Position numbers and translations under genes: made by a program. A stretch of 9,626 nucleotides of DNA from positions 1-9,626 of the forward strand of contig CAMAVV010000046.1 in assembly GCA_945861815.1 (NCBI GenBank), given 5' to 3'. The notes under the pieces were generated by a model. The model did no database searches. It saw only the letters and a list, made by a program, of their open reading frames with translations, and was not told the DNA's origin. The stretch comes from Thermoflexus hugenholtzii JAD2 (GTDB lineage Bacteria; Chloroflexota; Dehalococcoidia; SHYB01). Positions within the stretch are counted from its first letter, which is position 1; every line of letters starts with the position of its first letter. This document shows, piece by piece, positions 1 to 6,451 of the stretch.

Positions 1-256
1 GCACCACGCCTTCCATCGCGAATGGCGCGTAGACGCCATCGATCGCGATGCGCTCGGTGATGCATGCGCCGCCGGCAGTGGTGGTCGTGCTCGCAGGTCG
101 GTAGCCGCCTGAGAGCCTGCGAACCTTGGCGAGGCATCTGTGGCACACATAGGAGCCTTCGCGCTGACACTGGACACAGCGGGGCGTGAAGAGGAAATCC
201 AGGGCTCGGTTCCGGAAACTGTGGGCATTACGGATGAGGGAGCGAGCGAGCGTCAT
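1..256 (-). CDS. ComF-family protein, N-terminal part (cut by window edge)
   Basis: Reading the minus strand from an ATG at 256 gives 85 open codons that run off the left edge. The protein starts MTLARSLIRNA, then has a Leu/Phe helix and two Cys pairs, CVQC (residues 27-30) and CHRC (38-41), as in the zinc ribbon that opens ComF/GntX proteins. IDGVYAPFAMEGVV (72-85) matches the usual link into the phosphoribosyltransferase-like domain, which would lie outside the window. ComF relatives act in DNA uptake or single-strand DNA handling in competent bacteria; many are uncharacterised. A GTG at 268 is an alternative start; an in-frame TAG lies six codons before it. The second zinc ribbon normally found after the first seems degraded: only Cys65 remains. 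Family assignment is inference from motif layout, moderately sure. Confidence 0.7.
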   Translation of the reverse strand, partial: MTLARSLIRNAHSFRNRALDFLFTPRCVQCQREGSYVCHRCLAKVRRLSGGYRPASTTTTAGGACITERIAIDGVYAPFAMEGVV

Positions 257-281
257 GCGGTGCGTCACCCCAGGAGCGCTG

Positions 282-290
282 TGCTAGAAT
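282..290 (+). promoter_or_regulatory. Extended -10 promoter for the HAD-BNR-MoaD operon
   Basis: TGC TAGAAT is a good extended -10 element, predicting transcription from about 297, some 29 bases before the HAD start codon at 326. The -35 position (around 262) reads TGCGTC, a poor match. The same TGN plus TA-rich hexamer form is seen before proB, mfd and the gene at 9139. Confidence 0.45.
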
Positions 291-300
291 GGGCGACGGC

Positions 301-309
301 ATCTTACCA
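301..309 (-). promoter_or_regulatory. Possible extended -10 promoter for the ComF-like gene
   Basis: The minus strand reads TGG TAAGAT here, an extended -10 form, with a predicted start of transcription near 294 and the coding start at 256 or 268. No good -35 is visible. It overlaps the opposing promoter of the HAD gene, so the two would compete for polymerase. Weak evidence. Confidence 0.3.
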
Positions 310-325
310 TGAGCGCCGTACCGTC

Positions 326-1027
326 ATGATCAAAGCCGTCTTCTTCGACCTCTATAACACGCTGTGTCGCTTCTATCCCCAGCGCGAACAGATCCAGATC
401 GCCGCCGCTAGGCCCTTTGGCTTCCACCCTTCGCCCGACGGCATCGTGAAGGGCTACAACGCCGCCGACAAATATATGACGGAGCAGAACGCCATACGGC
501 ACGTCCAAAAGCGGCCTGAAGAGGAGCGGGCGGCCTTTTTCGCGGAGTACGAGCGGCTTATCTTGAAGGGCGCAGGCATCGACGTGACAACAGACGTTGC
601 CGCGCAGATCTGGCGCAAGGTCCGTGAAGCGCCCTCTGAGCTGGCCCTCTACGACGATGTGATTCCCACCTTGGAAGTGCTCGATGTCCGAGGGCTCAAG
701 CTCGGCGTCATCTCCAACATCTACCGCGATCTGCAGCAACTCTGTGACGATTTGGGCATCTCCCAATACCTCGACTTTGTGGTGAGCTCCCTGACGGCGG
801 GCGTGGAGAAGCCTCACCCGCCCATCTTTCTCGCGGCGTTGGCGAAGGCGGGCGTCAAGCCCCATGAGGCGATGCATGTCGGCGACCAGTACGCCGGCGA
901 CATCGTCGGCGCGCGCGGCGTCGGCATCAAGCCGGTGCTCCTTGACCGCGATCATCTGCTGCTCGAGCATACAGACGTTGACCGCATCGTGTCGCTATCG
1001 GAATTACCCAGACTGACAGAGGAATAG
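326..1027 (+). CDS. HAD-superfamily hydrolase, subfamily IA type
   Basis: A 233-residue cytosolic protein with all four HAD motifs. Motif I is FFDLYNTL with the nucleophile Asp8; motif II is VISN (Ser130); motif III is Lys162 in EKPHPP; motif IV is HVGDQYAGD (Asp187, Asp192). The alpha-helical insert at about residues 15-105 is the usual cap. The residue two after the nucleophile is Tyr10, not Asp, as in L-2-haloacid dehalogenases and many FDLYGT-type members, so a classical phosphatase is not assured. The substrate cannot be read from sequence. The frame is open upstream to 140, but homology begins at this ATG and the predicted promoter lies at 282-290, so the longer form is rejected. There is no clear Shine-Dalgarno. 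A six-codon reading frame (309-329) overlaps the start as ATGA. The next gene follows after 11 bases, so they are probably co-transcribed. Confidence 0.88.
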   Translation: MIKAVFFDLYNTLCRFYPQREQIQIAAARPFGFHPSPDGIVKGYNAADKYMTEQNAIRHVQKRPEEERAAFFAEYERLILKGAGIDVTTDVAAQIWRKVREAPSELALYDDVIPTLEVLDVRGLKLGVISNIYRDLQQLCDDLGISQYLDFVVSSLTAGVEKPHPPIFLAALAKAGVKPHEAMHVGDQYAGDIVGARGVGIKPVLLDRDHLLLEHTDVDRIVSLSELPRLTEE

Positions 1028-1038
1028 GGAGGCAATAT

Positions 1039-2211
1039 ATGGCAAAGACGAAGGCGAAGAAGGCTGCATCGAAATCATCCGCTGGGTCTAGCGCTCTCTT
1101 AATCGGGACAAAAAAAGGCGGCTTTATCCTGCGCGGCGACCGCTCCCGGAAGAGCTGGAAGGTGAACGGGCCCATCATGCTTGGCTCTGGCGTCCACCAC
1201 ATGGTGCTCGACCCGCGCGACGGCAAGACGCTTCTTATGACCGGTTTTACAGGACACCTCGGCCCATCAGTCTTTCGCTCAGTGGACGGAGGCAAAACGT
1301 GGAAAGAGGCGAAGCAGCCGCCCGCCTTCAAAAAGGCGAAAGAAGGCGAGACGGGAAAAGTCGTGAAGCACAACTTCTGGCTCACGCCGGGCCACGCCTC
1401 CGAGCCAAACGTCTGGTATGCCGGCACATCTCCCCAAGGTCTCTTTCGCTCTGAAGACGGCGGCGTCACCTGGGAAGGCGTTGCAAGCTTCAACGACGAC
1501 CCGGGATGGGATAAGTGGACTGGCGGCGCCCAAGACGGCACACCCGACGGGCCGAAGATGCATTCCATCATCATCGACCCGCGCGATAAGCGGCACATGT
1601 ACATAGGGATGTCGAGCGGCGGCATCCATGAGACGATGGACCAGGGCAAAACATGGTCGCCTCTCATCAAGGGCATGAAGCACGCCTTCCTTCCAGATGA
1701 ACAAGCCGACGACGCACCGAGTCACGACCCTCACTGCGTCGTCCTTCACCCGGCAAAGCCCGACCGCCTCTATATGCAGGCGCACACAGGCATCTACAAG
1801 ATCGACCGCCCCGGCGATAGATGGGAGCGCATCGGTCTCAAGATGCCGAAGCAAGTTGGCGACATCGGGTTTCCCATAGTCGTTCACCCGCGTGACCCCA
1901 ACACGGCGTGGGTCTTCCCGATGGACGGCACCGCCGTCTGGCCTCGCACAAGCCCTGACGGCAAGCCCGCCGTTTTCATGACGAGCGACGCCGGGAAATC
2001 CTGGAAGCGCATGGCGAACGGCCTGCCGAAGGCGAACGCCTGGTGGACCGTCTTTCGCCAGGCGATGGCGACTGACGCGAATAGTTCAGTCGGCGTCTAC
2101 TTCGGCACAACCACCGGCGATGTGTGGGCGAGTGTGAACGAGGGCAAGTCATGGAAGTGCATCGCGCAAAACCTACCCCACATCTATGCCATCGAGGCCG
2201 CCACGCTGTAA
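1039..2211 (+). CDS. BNR/Asp-box repeat beta-propeller (sialidase/sortilin-like fold)
   Basis: A 390-residue protein made of beta-propeller repeats. Five Asp boxes (S/T-x-D-x-G-x-T/S-W) are visible: SVDGGKTW at 81-88, SEDGGVTW at 138-145, TMDQGKTW at 199-206, TSDAGKSW at 315-322 and SVNEGKSW at 365-372. A degenerate one is near 33-40. This fits a six- or seven-bladed propeller. The N-terminus is Lys/Ala-rich and has no signal peptide or membrane segment, so it is probably cytosolic, unlike secreted sialidases. Such proteins are often labelled exo-alpha-sialidase, but I see no evidence for the sialidase arginine triad, and the name should not be taken as a function. A strong ribosome-binding site, GGGAGG at 1027-1032, lies six bases before the ATG and overlaps the HAD stop. 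The MoaD-like gene follows 35 bases later; co-transcription and a shared role are inferred. Confidence 0.85.
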   Translation: MAKTKAKKAASKSSAGSSALLIGTKKGGFILRGDRSRKSWKVNGPIMLGSGVHHMVLDPRDGKTLLMTGFTGHLGPSVFRSVDGGKTWKEAKQPPAFKKAKEGETGKVVKHNFWLTPGHASEPNVWYAGTSPQGLFRSEDGGVTWEGVASFNDDPGWDKWTGGAQDGTPDGPKMHSIIIDPRDKRHMYIGMSSGGIHETMDQGKTWSPLIKGMKHAFLPDEQADDAPSHDPHCVVLHPAKPDRLYMQAHTGIYKIDRPGDRWERIGLKMPKQVGDIGFPIVVHPRDPNTAWVFPMDGTAVWPRTSPDGKPAVFMTSDAGKSWKRMANGLPKANAWWTVFRQAMATDANSSVGVYFGTTTGDVWASVNEGKSWKCIAQNLPHIYAIEAATL

Positions 2212-2214
2212 GTA

Positions 2215-2236
2215 GGGGCGTGGCTCAGCCCCGCCC
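2215..2236 (+). repeat. GC-rich palindrome in the BNR to moaD-like gap
   Basis: GGGCG (2216-2220) pairs with CGCCC (2232-2236), and inside it GGC (2222-2224) pairs with GCC (2228-2230) around a three-base loop. An alternative pairing is GGGGC (2215-2219) with GCCCC (2228-2232). It starts three bases after the BNR gene stop and ends ten bases before the next ATG. There is no T run, so it is not a classical terminator. The GTAGGGGCG-type palindrome resembles dispersed intergenic REP-like repeats, but only one copy is in the window. Confidence 0.4.
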
Positions 2237-2246
2237 TAAAATCCCT

Positions 2247-2507
2247 ATGAAGGTTTACATCCCCTCGCAGTTGCACTCCTACACCGGCAAGGTGAAGACG
2301 GTGGAGGCTGTGGGTGCGACGCTGGATGAAGCCATGCGCGACCTGGACAGGCGCTACCCTGGCCTTCGCTTTCGCATCATCAACGAGCAGGACAACATCC
2401 GCGAGCACATCCGCATCTTCGTCAACGGCGAGCAGACCTTTGATCTTGGGCTACTGCTTGCGCCGAAGGATGAGATACGGATTGTTGGTGCGCTCAGCGG
2501 GGGCTAG
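2247..2507 (+). CDS. MoaD/ThiS-family ubiquitin-fold protein
   Basis: An 86-residue beta-grasp protein: strand MKVYIPSQL at the start, helix at about 25-37 (TLDEAMRDLDRRYPGL), IRIFVNGE at 55-62, and the terminal strand DEIRIVGALSGG. The C-terminal Gly-Gly is the hallmark of sulfur carriers that are adenylated and thiocarboxylated by an E1-like enzyme, as for molybdopterin (MoaD), thiamine (ThiS) or cysteine synthesis. No E1-like, MoaE or ThiG partner is in the window, so the pathway is open. I chose the ATG at 2247 because it begins the first strand; no good ribosome-binding site precedes it, so translation may depend on the upstream BNR gene. The stop overlaps, tail to tail, the stop of the mfd remnant at 2504-2581. 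Confidence 0.85.
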   Translation: MKVYIPSQLHSYTGKVKTVEAVGATLDEAMRDLDRRYPGLRFRIINEQDNIREHIRIFVNGEQTFDLGLLLAPKDEIRIVGALSGG

Positions 2508-2581
2508 TTTCTCGCCCCCGCCTCCACCTCTTCCCGCTGCTTCAGCGTCGCCTGCCCCAAGAGCGCGGTCAGCACCGTGCG
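2504..2581 (-). pseudogene. Remnant of an mfd 3' end (25 codons plus stop)
   Basis: Read on the minus strand this gives RTVLTALL, then QAT, KQRE and VEAG blocks and a stop (TAG). It matches the C-terminus of the intact Mfd at 20 of 25 residues. At the DNA level 2516-2581 matches 2940-3005 at 56 of 66 positions by my count, in the same orientation at an offset of exactly 424. The stop codons align. Similarity ends sharply at 2581, five bases before the stop codon of the antidote gene. It has no start codon of its own and is too short to work alone. It may be the original end of mfd, displaced when the 424-base unit arrived, or a later partial duplication. Confidence 0.85.
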
Positions 2582-2586
2582 AATCG

Positions 2587-2877
2587 TTATTTCGAGGGAA
2601 CGGCCCGAAGTTTGAGGCCGAGAGCTTGAACGACGCGAAGGACGGTTGCGAACTCCGGATTCCCCCCAGGGGACAGTGCTTTGTAGAGGCTCTCGCGGCC
2701 GAGTCCAGCCTTGCGAGCGATGCGCGTCATACCTTTGGAGCGGGCGATATCGCCAAGGGCCGCAGTCACAACGGCGGGGTCGCCGTCTTCGATAGCTGCT
2801 TCGAGGTAGGCTGCTATTGCCTCATTGCTTTTGAGGTGTGTCGCCGCGTCCCAACGCTTGGTGTGTGTTTTTGTCAT
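2587..2877 (-). CDS. Addiction-module antidote protein (HigA-like, TIGR02684 type), no toxin nearby
   Basis: A 96-residue DNA-binding protein. The N-terminus WDAATHLKSNEAIAAYLEAA (9-28) and the core DGDPAVVTAALGDIARSKGM (31-50) are typical of this antidote family. A helix-turn-helix follows at about 51-69 (TRIARKAGLG, then RESLYKALS), and the end NPEFATVLRVVQALGLKL (73-90) is also diagnostic. The family normally pairs with a RelE/ParE-type toxin gene, usually just upstream. Here the upstream gap to the mfd stop is only 50 bases, and downstream the mfd remnant begins after 5 bases, so the antidote is an orphan. It could neutralise a toxin elsewhere, act as a stand-alone regulator, or be a leftover. 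The ribosome-binding site is weak. Its position between two mfd ends suggests it arrived as a cassette. Confidence 0.85.
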   Translation of the reverse strand: MTKTHTKRWDAATHLKSNEAIAAYLEAAIEDGDPAVVTAALGDIARSKGMTRIARKAGLGRESLYKALSPGGNPEFATVLRVVQALGLKLRAVPSK

Positions 2878-2899
2878 TGCCTATGCCTACCGCCTGGAG

Positions 2900-2905
2900 A
2901 TTCTA
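2900..2905 (-). promoter_or_regulatory. Possible -10 box for the antidote gene
   Basis: The minus strand reads TAGAAT in an AT-rich stretch between the mfd stop and the antidote ATG, predicting transcription from about 2893. There is no convincing -35 and no TGN extension. It would let the antidote be expressed independently of mfd. Confidence 0.3.
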
Positions 2906-2927
2906 AACCATCTATCTTCAGATTTAT

Positions 2928-3005
2928 TTATTCCCTAATCCCCGCCTCAACCTTCTCCCTCTGCTTCGGCGTCGCCTGCGCCAAAAGCGCCGTCAGCACT
3001 GTACG
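2928..3005 (-). repeat. Inner copy of the direct repeat: functional 3' end of mfd
   Basis: This is the partner of the remnant at 2504-2581. It encodes the last 25 residues and TAA stop of the intact Mfd. The two copies are direct repeats 424 bases apart, with the antidote gene between them. They diverge at 10 of the best 66 positions, mostly consistent with a protein-coding past, so this is not a very recent exact duplication. Confidence 0.85.
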
Positions 3006-6000
3006 CCAGCGTTTGCCCAGCTTGTTGATGTCCAGGCGCACGCGCGTATGGCCGATGCGCACGCCGTCGCCATAGGGGCGCTGAACGCCAAGGAGATTCG
3101 CCCACGTCTTCTCGTCGCCCGTCAGCACAAGCTCGCCCGTCTGCGTCGAGACGCTGAGCACGTTCGCCTTTTGTGCCAGCAGCTTCACCTTCAGCATGAA
3201 CAACAGGTTCTCCACCGAATCGGGCCACGGCCCAAAGCGGTCCTTCATCTCCTCCGCGATGTCGTCTACTTCCGTCGGTTCCTTCAAGTGGGCCATTCGC
3301 GTGTAGACGGTGAGCCGCGTCCCCATATCGCCGATGTAGCTCTCCGGGATGTGCGCGGCAACGGGCAGGTCGATCATGGGCGCAGGGGTTGGCGGCGCGC
3401 GCTGCATCGTTTCGCCTGCCTGTGTCAGCTTAAGCTCTTCGACTGCCTCGGCGAGTAGGCGCACATACAAATCGAACCCGACAGAGCTGATCTGCCCGTG
3501 CTGTTCGATGCCGAGCAAATTTCCCGCGCCGCGTATCTCTAAGTCCTTCAGCGCGATCTTGAAGCCTGCGCCCAGCTCCGTCGCCGTCATGATGGTGCGC
3601 AAGCGCTTCTCCGCCGTCTCCGTGAGCTGGCGCTCCGGCTTATAGAGGAAGTAGGCATAGGCCCGGTTGGCGGAACGCCCGACGCGCCCGCGCAGCTGGT
3701 GGAGCTGCGAGAGTCCCATGCGGTCGGCGTCGTTCACGATGAGGGTGTTGACGTTCGGCATATCGAGGCCCGACTCGATGATGGTTGTGCAGACAAGGAC
3801 GTCTGCCTTCTCCTGGAGGAAATCGAGCATCACCTTCTCCAGCATCTCCTCCGGCATCTGGCCGTGGCCGATGAGGATGCGCGCCTCAGGCACGAGCCGC
3901 TGGAGGCGTTCGGCGACGGCGCTGATGTTGTAGACGCGATTGTGGACGAAGAAGACCTGCCCGCCGCGCTCCATCTCGCGAAGGACGGCGTCGCGGATCA
4001 TCCGCTCATCGAACTGCGCGACGTAGGTCTTGATGGGCTGGCGCTCCTCCGGCGGCGTCTCCATGACGCTCATATCGCGCACGCCCGCCAGGGCCATATA
4101 GAGCGTGCGAGGGATCGGCGTGGCGCTCATCGAAAGGACGTCCACCTCATGGCGCAAGCCCTTGAGCCGTTCCTTGTGCGCCACGCCGAATCGCTGTTCT
4201 TCATCGATAACCACAAGGCCCAGTTTCTTGAACTGTACGTCCTTTTGCAGGAGGCGGTGCGTGCCGATAACGATGTCGACTTTTCCCTCGGCTAGGTCGT
4301 CCACGATCTCCTTTTGCCGCTTGTCGCTGACGAAGCGCGAAAGCATCTCGACGCGTGTTGGGAAGGCGGCCATGCGCTGGCGGAACGTCTCTTGATGCTG
4401 CAAGGCCAGCACCGTCGTGGGCACGAGGATTGCAACTTGCATCCCGTCGAGGACAGTCTTGAAGGCTGCCCGGATCGCGACCTCCGTCTTGCCGTAGCCG
4501 ACATCGCCGGTGATGATGCGGTCCATCGGCTTGGCCTTCTCCATATCGCCCTTCACATCGTTGATCGCCTTCATCTGGTCCGGCGTCTCGATGTAGGGGA
4601 AGGCGGCCTCCATCTCCTTCTGCCACGGCGCATCAGGGGGAAAGGCGTGCCCTTGGACAACTTCCCTGGCGGCGTAGAGGGCCAAAAGCTCCTTCGCCAC
4701 CTTTGCCGCCGATTCGCGCACCCGCTCCTTGAGTCGCGTCCACTCCTGGGTGCCGAGTCGTGTAAGGGAGGGCGGCTTATCGCTTGCGCCGATGTATGGC
4801 GTAAGGCGGTCGAGCTGGTCCGTTGGCGTGAGCAGGCGGTCGCCATCGGCATATTCGATCGTGAGGTATTCGCGCTCGCGGTCGTCCGTCTTTCGCACCG
4901 TCGTCCCGATGAACTTGCCGACGCCATAGTCGATGTGGACGACATACTCGCCGACTGTAAGGTCAGTCATGATCGATTGACGTTGCACAGGTCGGCGGCG
5001 GATGTAGCGGCGCTGCTTCGCAAGGCCGAAGATTTCTGCATCGGTGAGAAGCGTTACACGCTGTTCCGGGAGCGACCAGCCTTCGGCGAGGCCGGTGTGC
5101 ACGATGCTGACAACGCCCTTTGCCGGAGAGGCATCGAGGCTCGATGCGGTCGGCACGCCACTCTCTTGCAGCAGTTCCGTAAGACGCGCCGCTTGCTGGC
5201 TTGCCAGGACGATGCGGTCGCCCTTGCGCGCTGCCGCACCAAGCTCTTGCACCATGGCGCGGCTGCGTCCCGCATAGGCTGGCGCCTGGGTGAACGGCAA
5301 CGAAGATGCCTCCTCGGCGAAGGGCTCCAGCGTGAGCCGCCGCTGAGTTGTCTGCACCTTCCTCAATAGTTCGTCTCCGGTGAGGAATGGAGATTGGAAG
5401 TCACGAGGAAGATCGCCGTCGCTGATGAGGCGTTCTCGCAATTCCCCAGCCTGCGATTCGATCTCCTCCAGGGCCTCCTGTATCCGTGACGCATTGTCGA
5501 CTACGAGAATCGCGTCACTCCCAAGGTAGGCCAGCCCCGAGGACTCATCCACCAGGCCGCGGTAGAACTCCGATTCGTCAAAAGGCTCTCTCTCGGCAAG
5601 GCGTCGAATGTCCTCTGCGAATCGTCCGGCAGCGGTTGCGTTCAGGGCGTCAATCTTGAGCGCGGGCATCTTCCACCCAGGTGGGGCGATAACCTCCGTC
5701 GCGGGGGCGATCACCAGTTCCTGCACGTCGCCCTCCGACCGCTGTGTGAGCGGATCGAAGTAGCGGATGCTCTCCACAACATCGCCAAAGAAGTCCAGGC
5801 GCACGGGATGCGGGCTCGTCGGCGGATAGATATCCACGATGCCGCCGCGCTTGCTTATGGAGCCGGGCGTCTCCACCACGCTTTCAACCACGTAGCCCGC
5901 CGCTGCCCAGGAGCGCATCAGCGTCATAAGGTCGGCCTTTGCGCCGCGCTTGACGCGCTGTGTCGCCGAACGCAGCAGCGCTGGCGACAGCGTCTTCACG

Positions 6001-6392
6001 GCGACGGCATAGGCAGAGGCAACAACGAGCGGCGGGCCTTCGCTGGTGCTGCCTGCCAAAGCGCTGAAGGCGCGCAGGCGCTGGTGGATGGTGACGCGTT
6101 CGGAGGCGAGGCGCTCGTAGTGAAAGGCGTCGGGCTCAGGAAGGAGAAGCACAGGGGCAGTTTCTCCCAGATAGCCGAGCAGCTGTTCGTGCAGTTGTCT
6201 TGCCGCCTCTGGCCGCGCCGTCACAATCAGCATGGCCCGCCGGCTCCTGCGCCAGAGCGCGGCCAGCAGGAATGGCTTCGCCCCATCCAGGACCGTCGCC
6301 GAGGCAGGCGCGCCTTGCTTCACCAGCGCCTGCTCGATGGCATGGTAGCCGGGCATCTCCCCTGCGATTTCCAACAGCCCTAGAAGGCTCAA
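2928..6392 (-). CDS. mfd: Transcription-repair coupling factor
   Basis: A 1154-residue protein, close to the roughly 1150 usual for the family. Mfd displaces RNA polymerase stalled at DNA damage and recruits UvrA for nucleotide excision repair. The N-terminal third is the UvrB-homology region. The RNA-polymerase-interacting, CarD-like domain starts near residue 480 (VGEYVVHIDYGVGKF). The helicase/translocase motor has Walker A GDVGYGKT (629-636), DEEQ (730-733), SATPIPRT soon after, and LRGRVGRS (900-907). The D7 domain ends the protein. I place the start at a TTG at 6392, five bases after GGAGG. The frame is open to a TTG at 6461, but that codon lies inside the predicted -10 element. The last 25 codons are repeated downstream at 2504-2581, so this C-terminus may have been replaced. 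No motor motif is damaged. Confidence 0.95.
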   Translation of the reverse strand: MSLLGLLEIAGEMPGYHAIEQALVKQGAPASATVLDGAKPFLLAALWRRSRRAMLIVTARPEAARQLHEQLLGYLGETAPVLLLPEPDAFHYERLASERVTIHQRLRAFSALAGSTSEGPPLVVASAYAVAVKTLSPALLRSATQRVKRGAKADLMTLMRSWAAAGYVVESVVETPGSISKRGGIVDIYPPTSPHPVRLDFFGDVVESIRYFDPLTQRSEGDVQELVIAPATEVIAPPGWKMPALKIDALNATAAGRFAEDIRRLAEREPFDESEFYRGLVDESSGLAYLGSDAILVVDNASRIQEALEEIESQAGELRERLISDGDLPRDFQSPFLTGDELLRKVQTTQRRLTLEPFAEEASSLPFTQAPAYAGRSRAMVQELGAAARKGDRIVLASQQAARLTELLQESGVPTASSLDASPAKGVVSIVHTGLAEGWSLPEQRVTLLTDAEIFGLAKQRRYIRRRPVQRQSIMTDLTVGEYVVHIDYGVGKFIGTTVRKTDDREREYLTIEYADGDRLLTPTDQLDRLTPYIGASDKPPSLTRLGTQEWTRLKERVRESAAKVAKELLALYAAREVVQGHAFPPDAPWQKEMEAAFPYIETPDQMKAINDVKGDMEKAKPMDRIITGDVGYGKTEVAIRAAFKTVLDGMQVAILVPTTVLALQHQETFRQRMAAFPTRVEMLSRFVSDKRQKEIVDDLAEGKVDIVIGTHRLLQKDVQFKKLGLVVIDEEQRFGVAHKERLKGLRHEVDVLSMSATPIPRTLYMALAGVRDMSVMETPPEERQPIKTYVAQFDERMIRDAVLREMERGGQVFFVHNRVYNISAVAERLQRLVPEARILIGHGQMPEEMLEKVMLDFLQEKADVLVCTTIIESGLDMPNVNTLIVNDADRMGLSQLHQLRGRVGRSANRAYAYFLYKPERQLTETAEKRLRTIMTATELGAGFKIALKDLEIRGAGNLLGIEQHGQISSVGFDLYVRLLAEAVEELKLTQAGETMQRAPPTPAPMIDLPVAAHIPESYIGDMGTRLTVYTRMAHLKEPTEVDDIAEEMKDRFGPWPDSVENLLFMLKVKLLAQKANVLSVSTQTGELVLTGDEKTWANLLGVQRPYGDGVRIGHTRVRLDINKLGKRWRTVLTALLAQATPKQREKVEAGIRE

Positions 6393-6412
6393 CTTCTCCT
6401 CCGAGACAACGC

Positions 6413-6441
6413 AAAAGGGGGTTCGCTCTCTGAGCGACCCC
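6413..6441 (-). terminator. Terminator-like hairpin in the mfd leader (possible attenuator)
   Basis: On the minus strand GGGGT (6441-6437) pairs with ACCCC (6422-6418), and CGCTC (6436-6432) with GAGCG (6428-6424), around an AGA loop with one bulged A. A C and four T follow directly. It lies between the predicted mfd transcription start (about 6445) and its ribosome-binding site. The T run is short, so termination would be partial at best; it might instead stabilise the 5' end. Confidence 0.4.
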
Positions 6442-6451
6442 GTGCAGAACC

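Noticed and set aside
240..252. GAGC tandem repeat
   Set aside because: Only about three units inside the coding start of the ComF-like gene; too short to mean anything.
140..325. N-terminal extension of 62 residues on the HAD protein
   Set aside because: The HAD fold begins at the ATG at 326, the extension has no family resemblance, and the region is the N-terminus of the ComF-like gene and the promoter region.
284..970. Minus-strand frame opposite the HAD gene
   Set aside because: Shadow of a gene with four clear HAD motifs; no domain or translation signal of its own.
1039..2211. A true sialidase
   Set aside because: Asp boxes alone mark the fold; there is no secretion signal and I see no evidence for the catalytic arginine triad.
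2124..2246. Upstream extension of the MoaD-like protein
   Set aside because: It overlaps the end of the propeller gene and the palindrome; the beta-grasp fold begins at the ATG at 2247.
2314..3075. 253-codon plus-strand frame crossing moaD-like, antidote and the mfd end
   Set aside because: It crosses three supported features and reads as low-complexity Ser/Pro/Arg-rich sequence with no motif.
4314..5369. 351-codon plus-strand frame inside mfd
   Set aside because: Antisense shadow of mfd; composition is His/Arg/Leu-rich without any motif.
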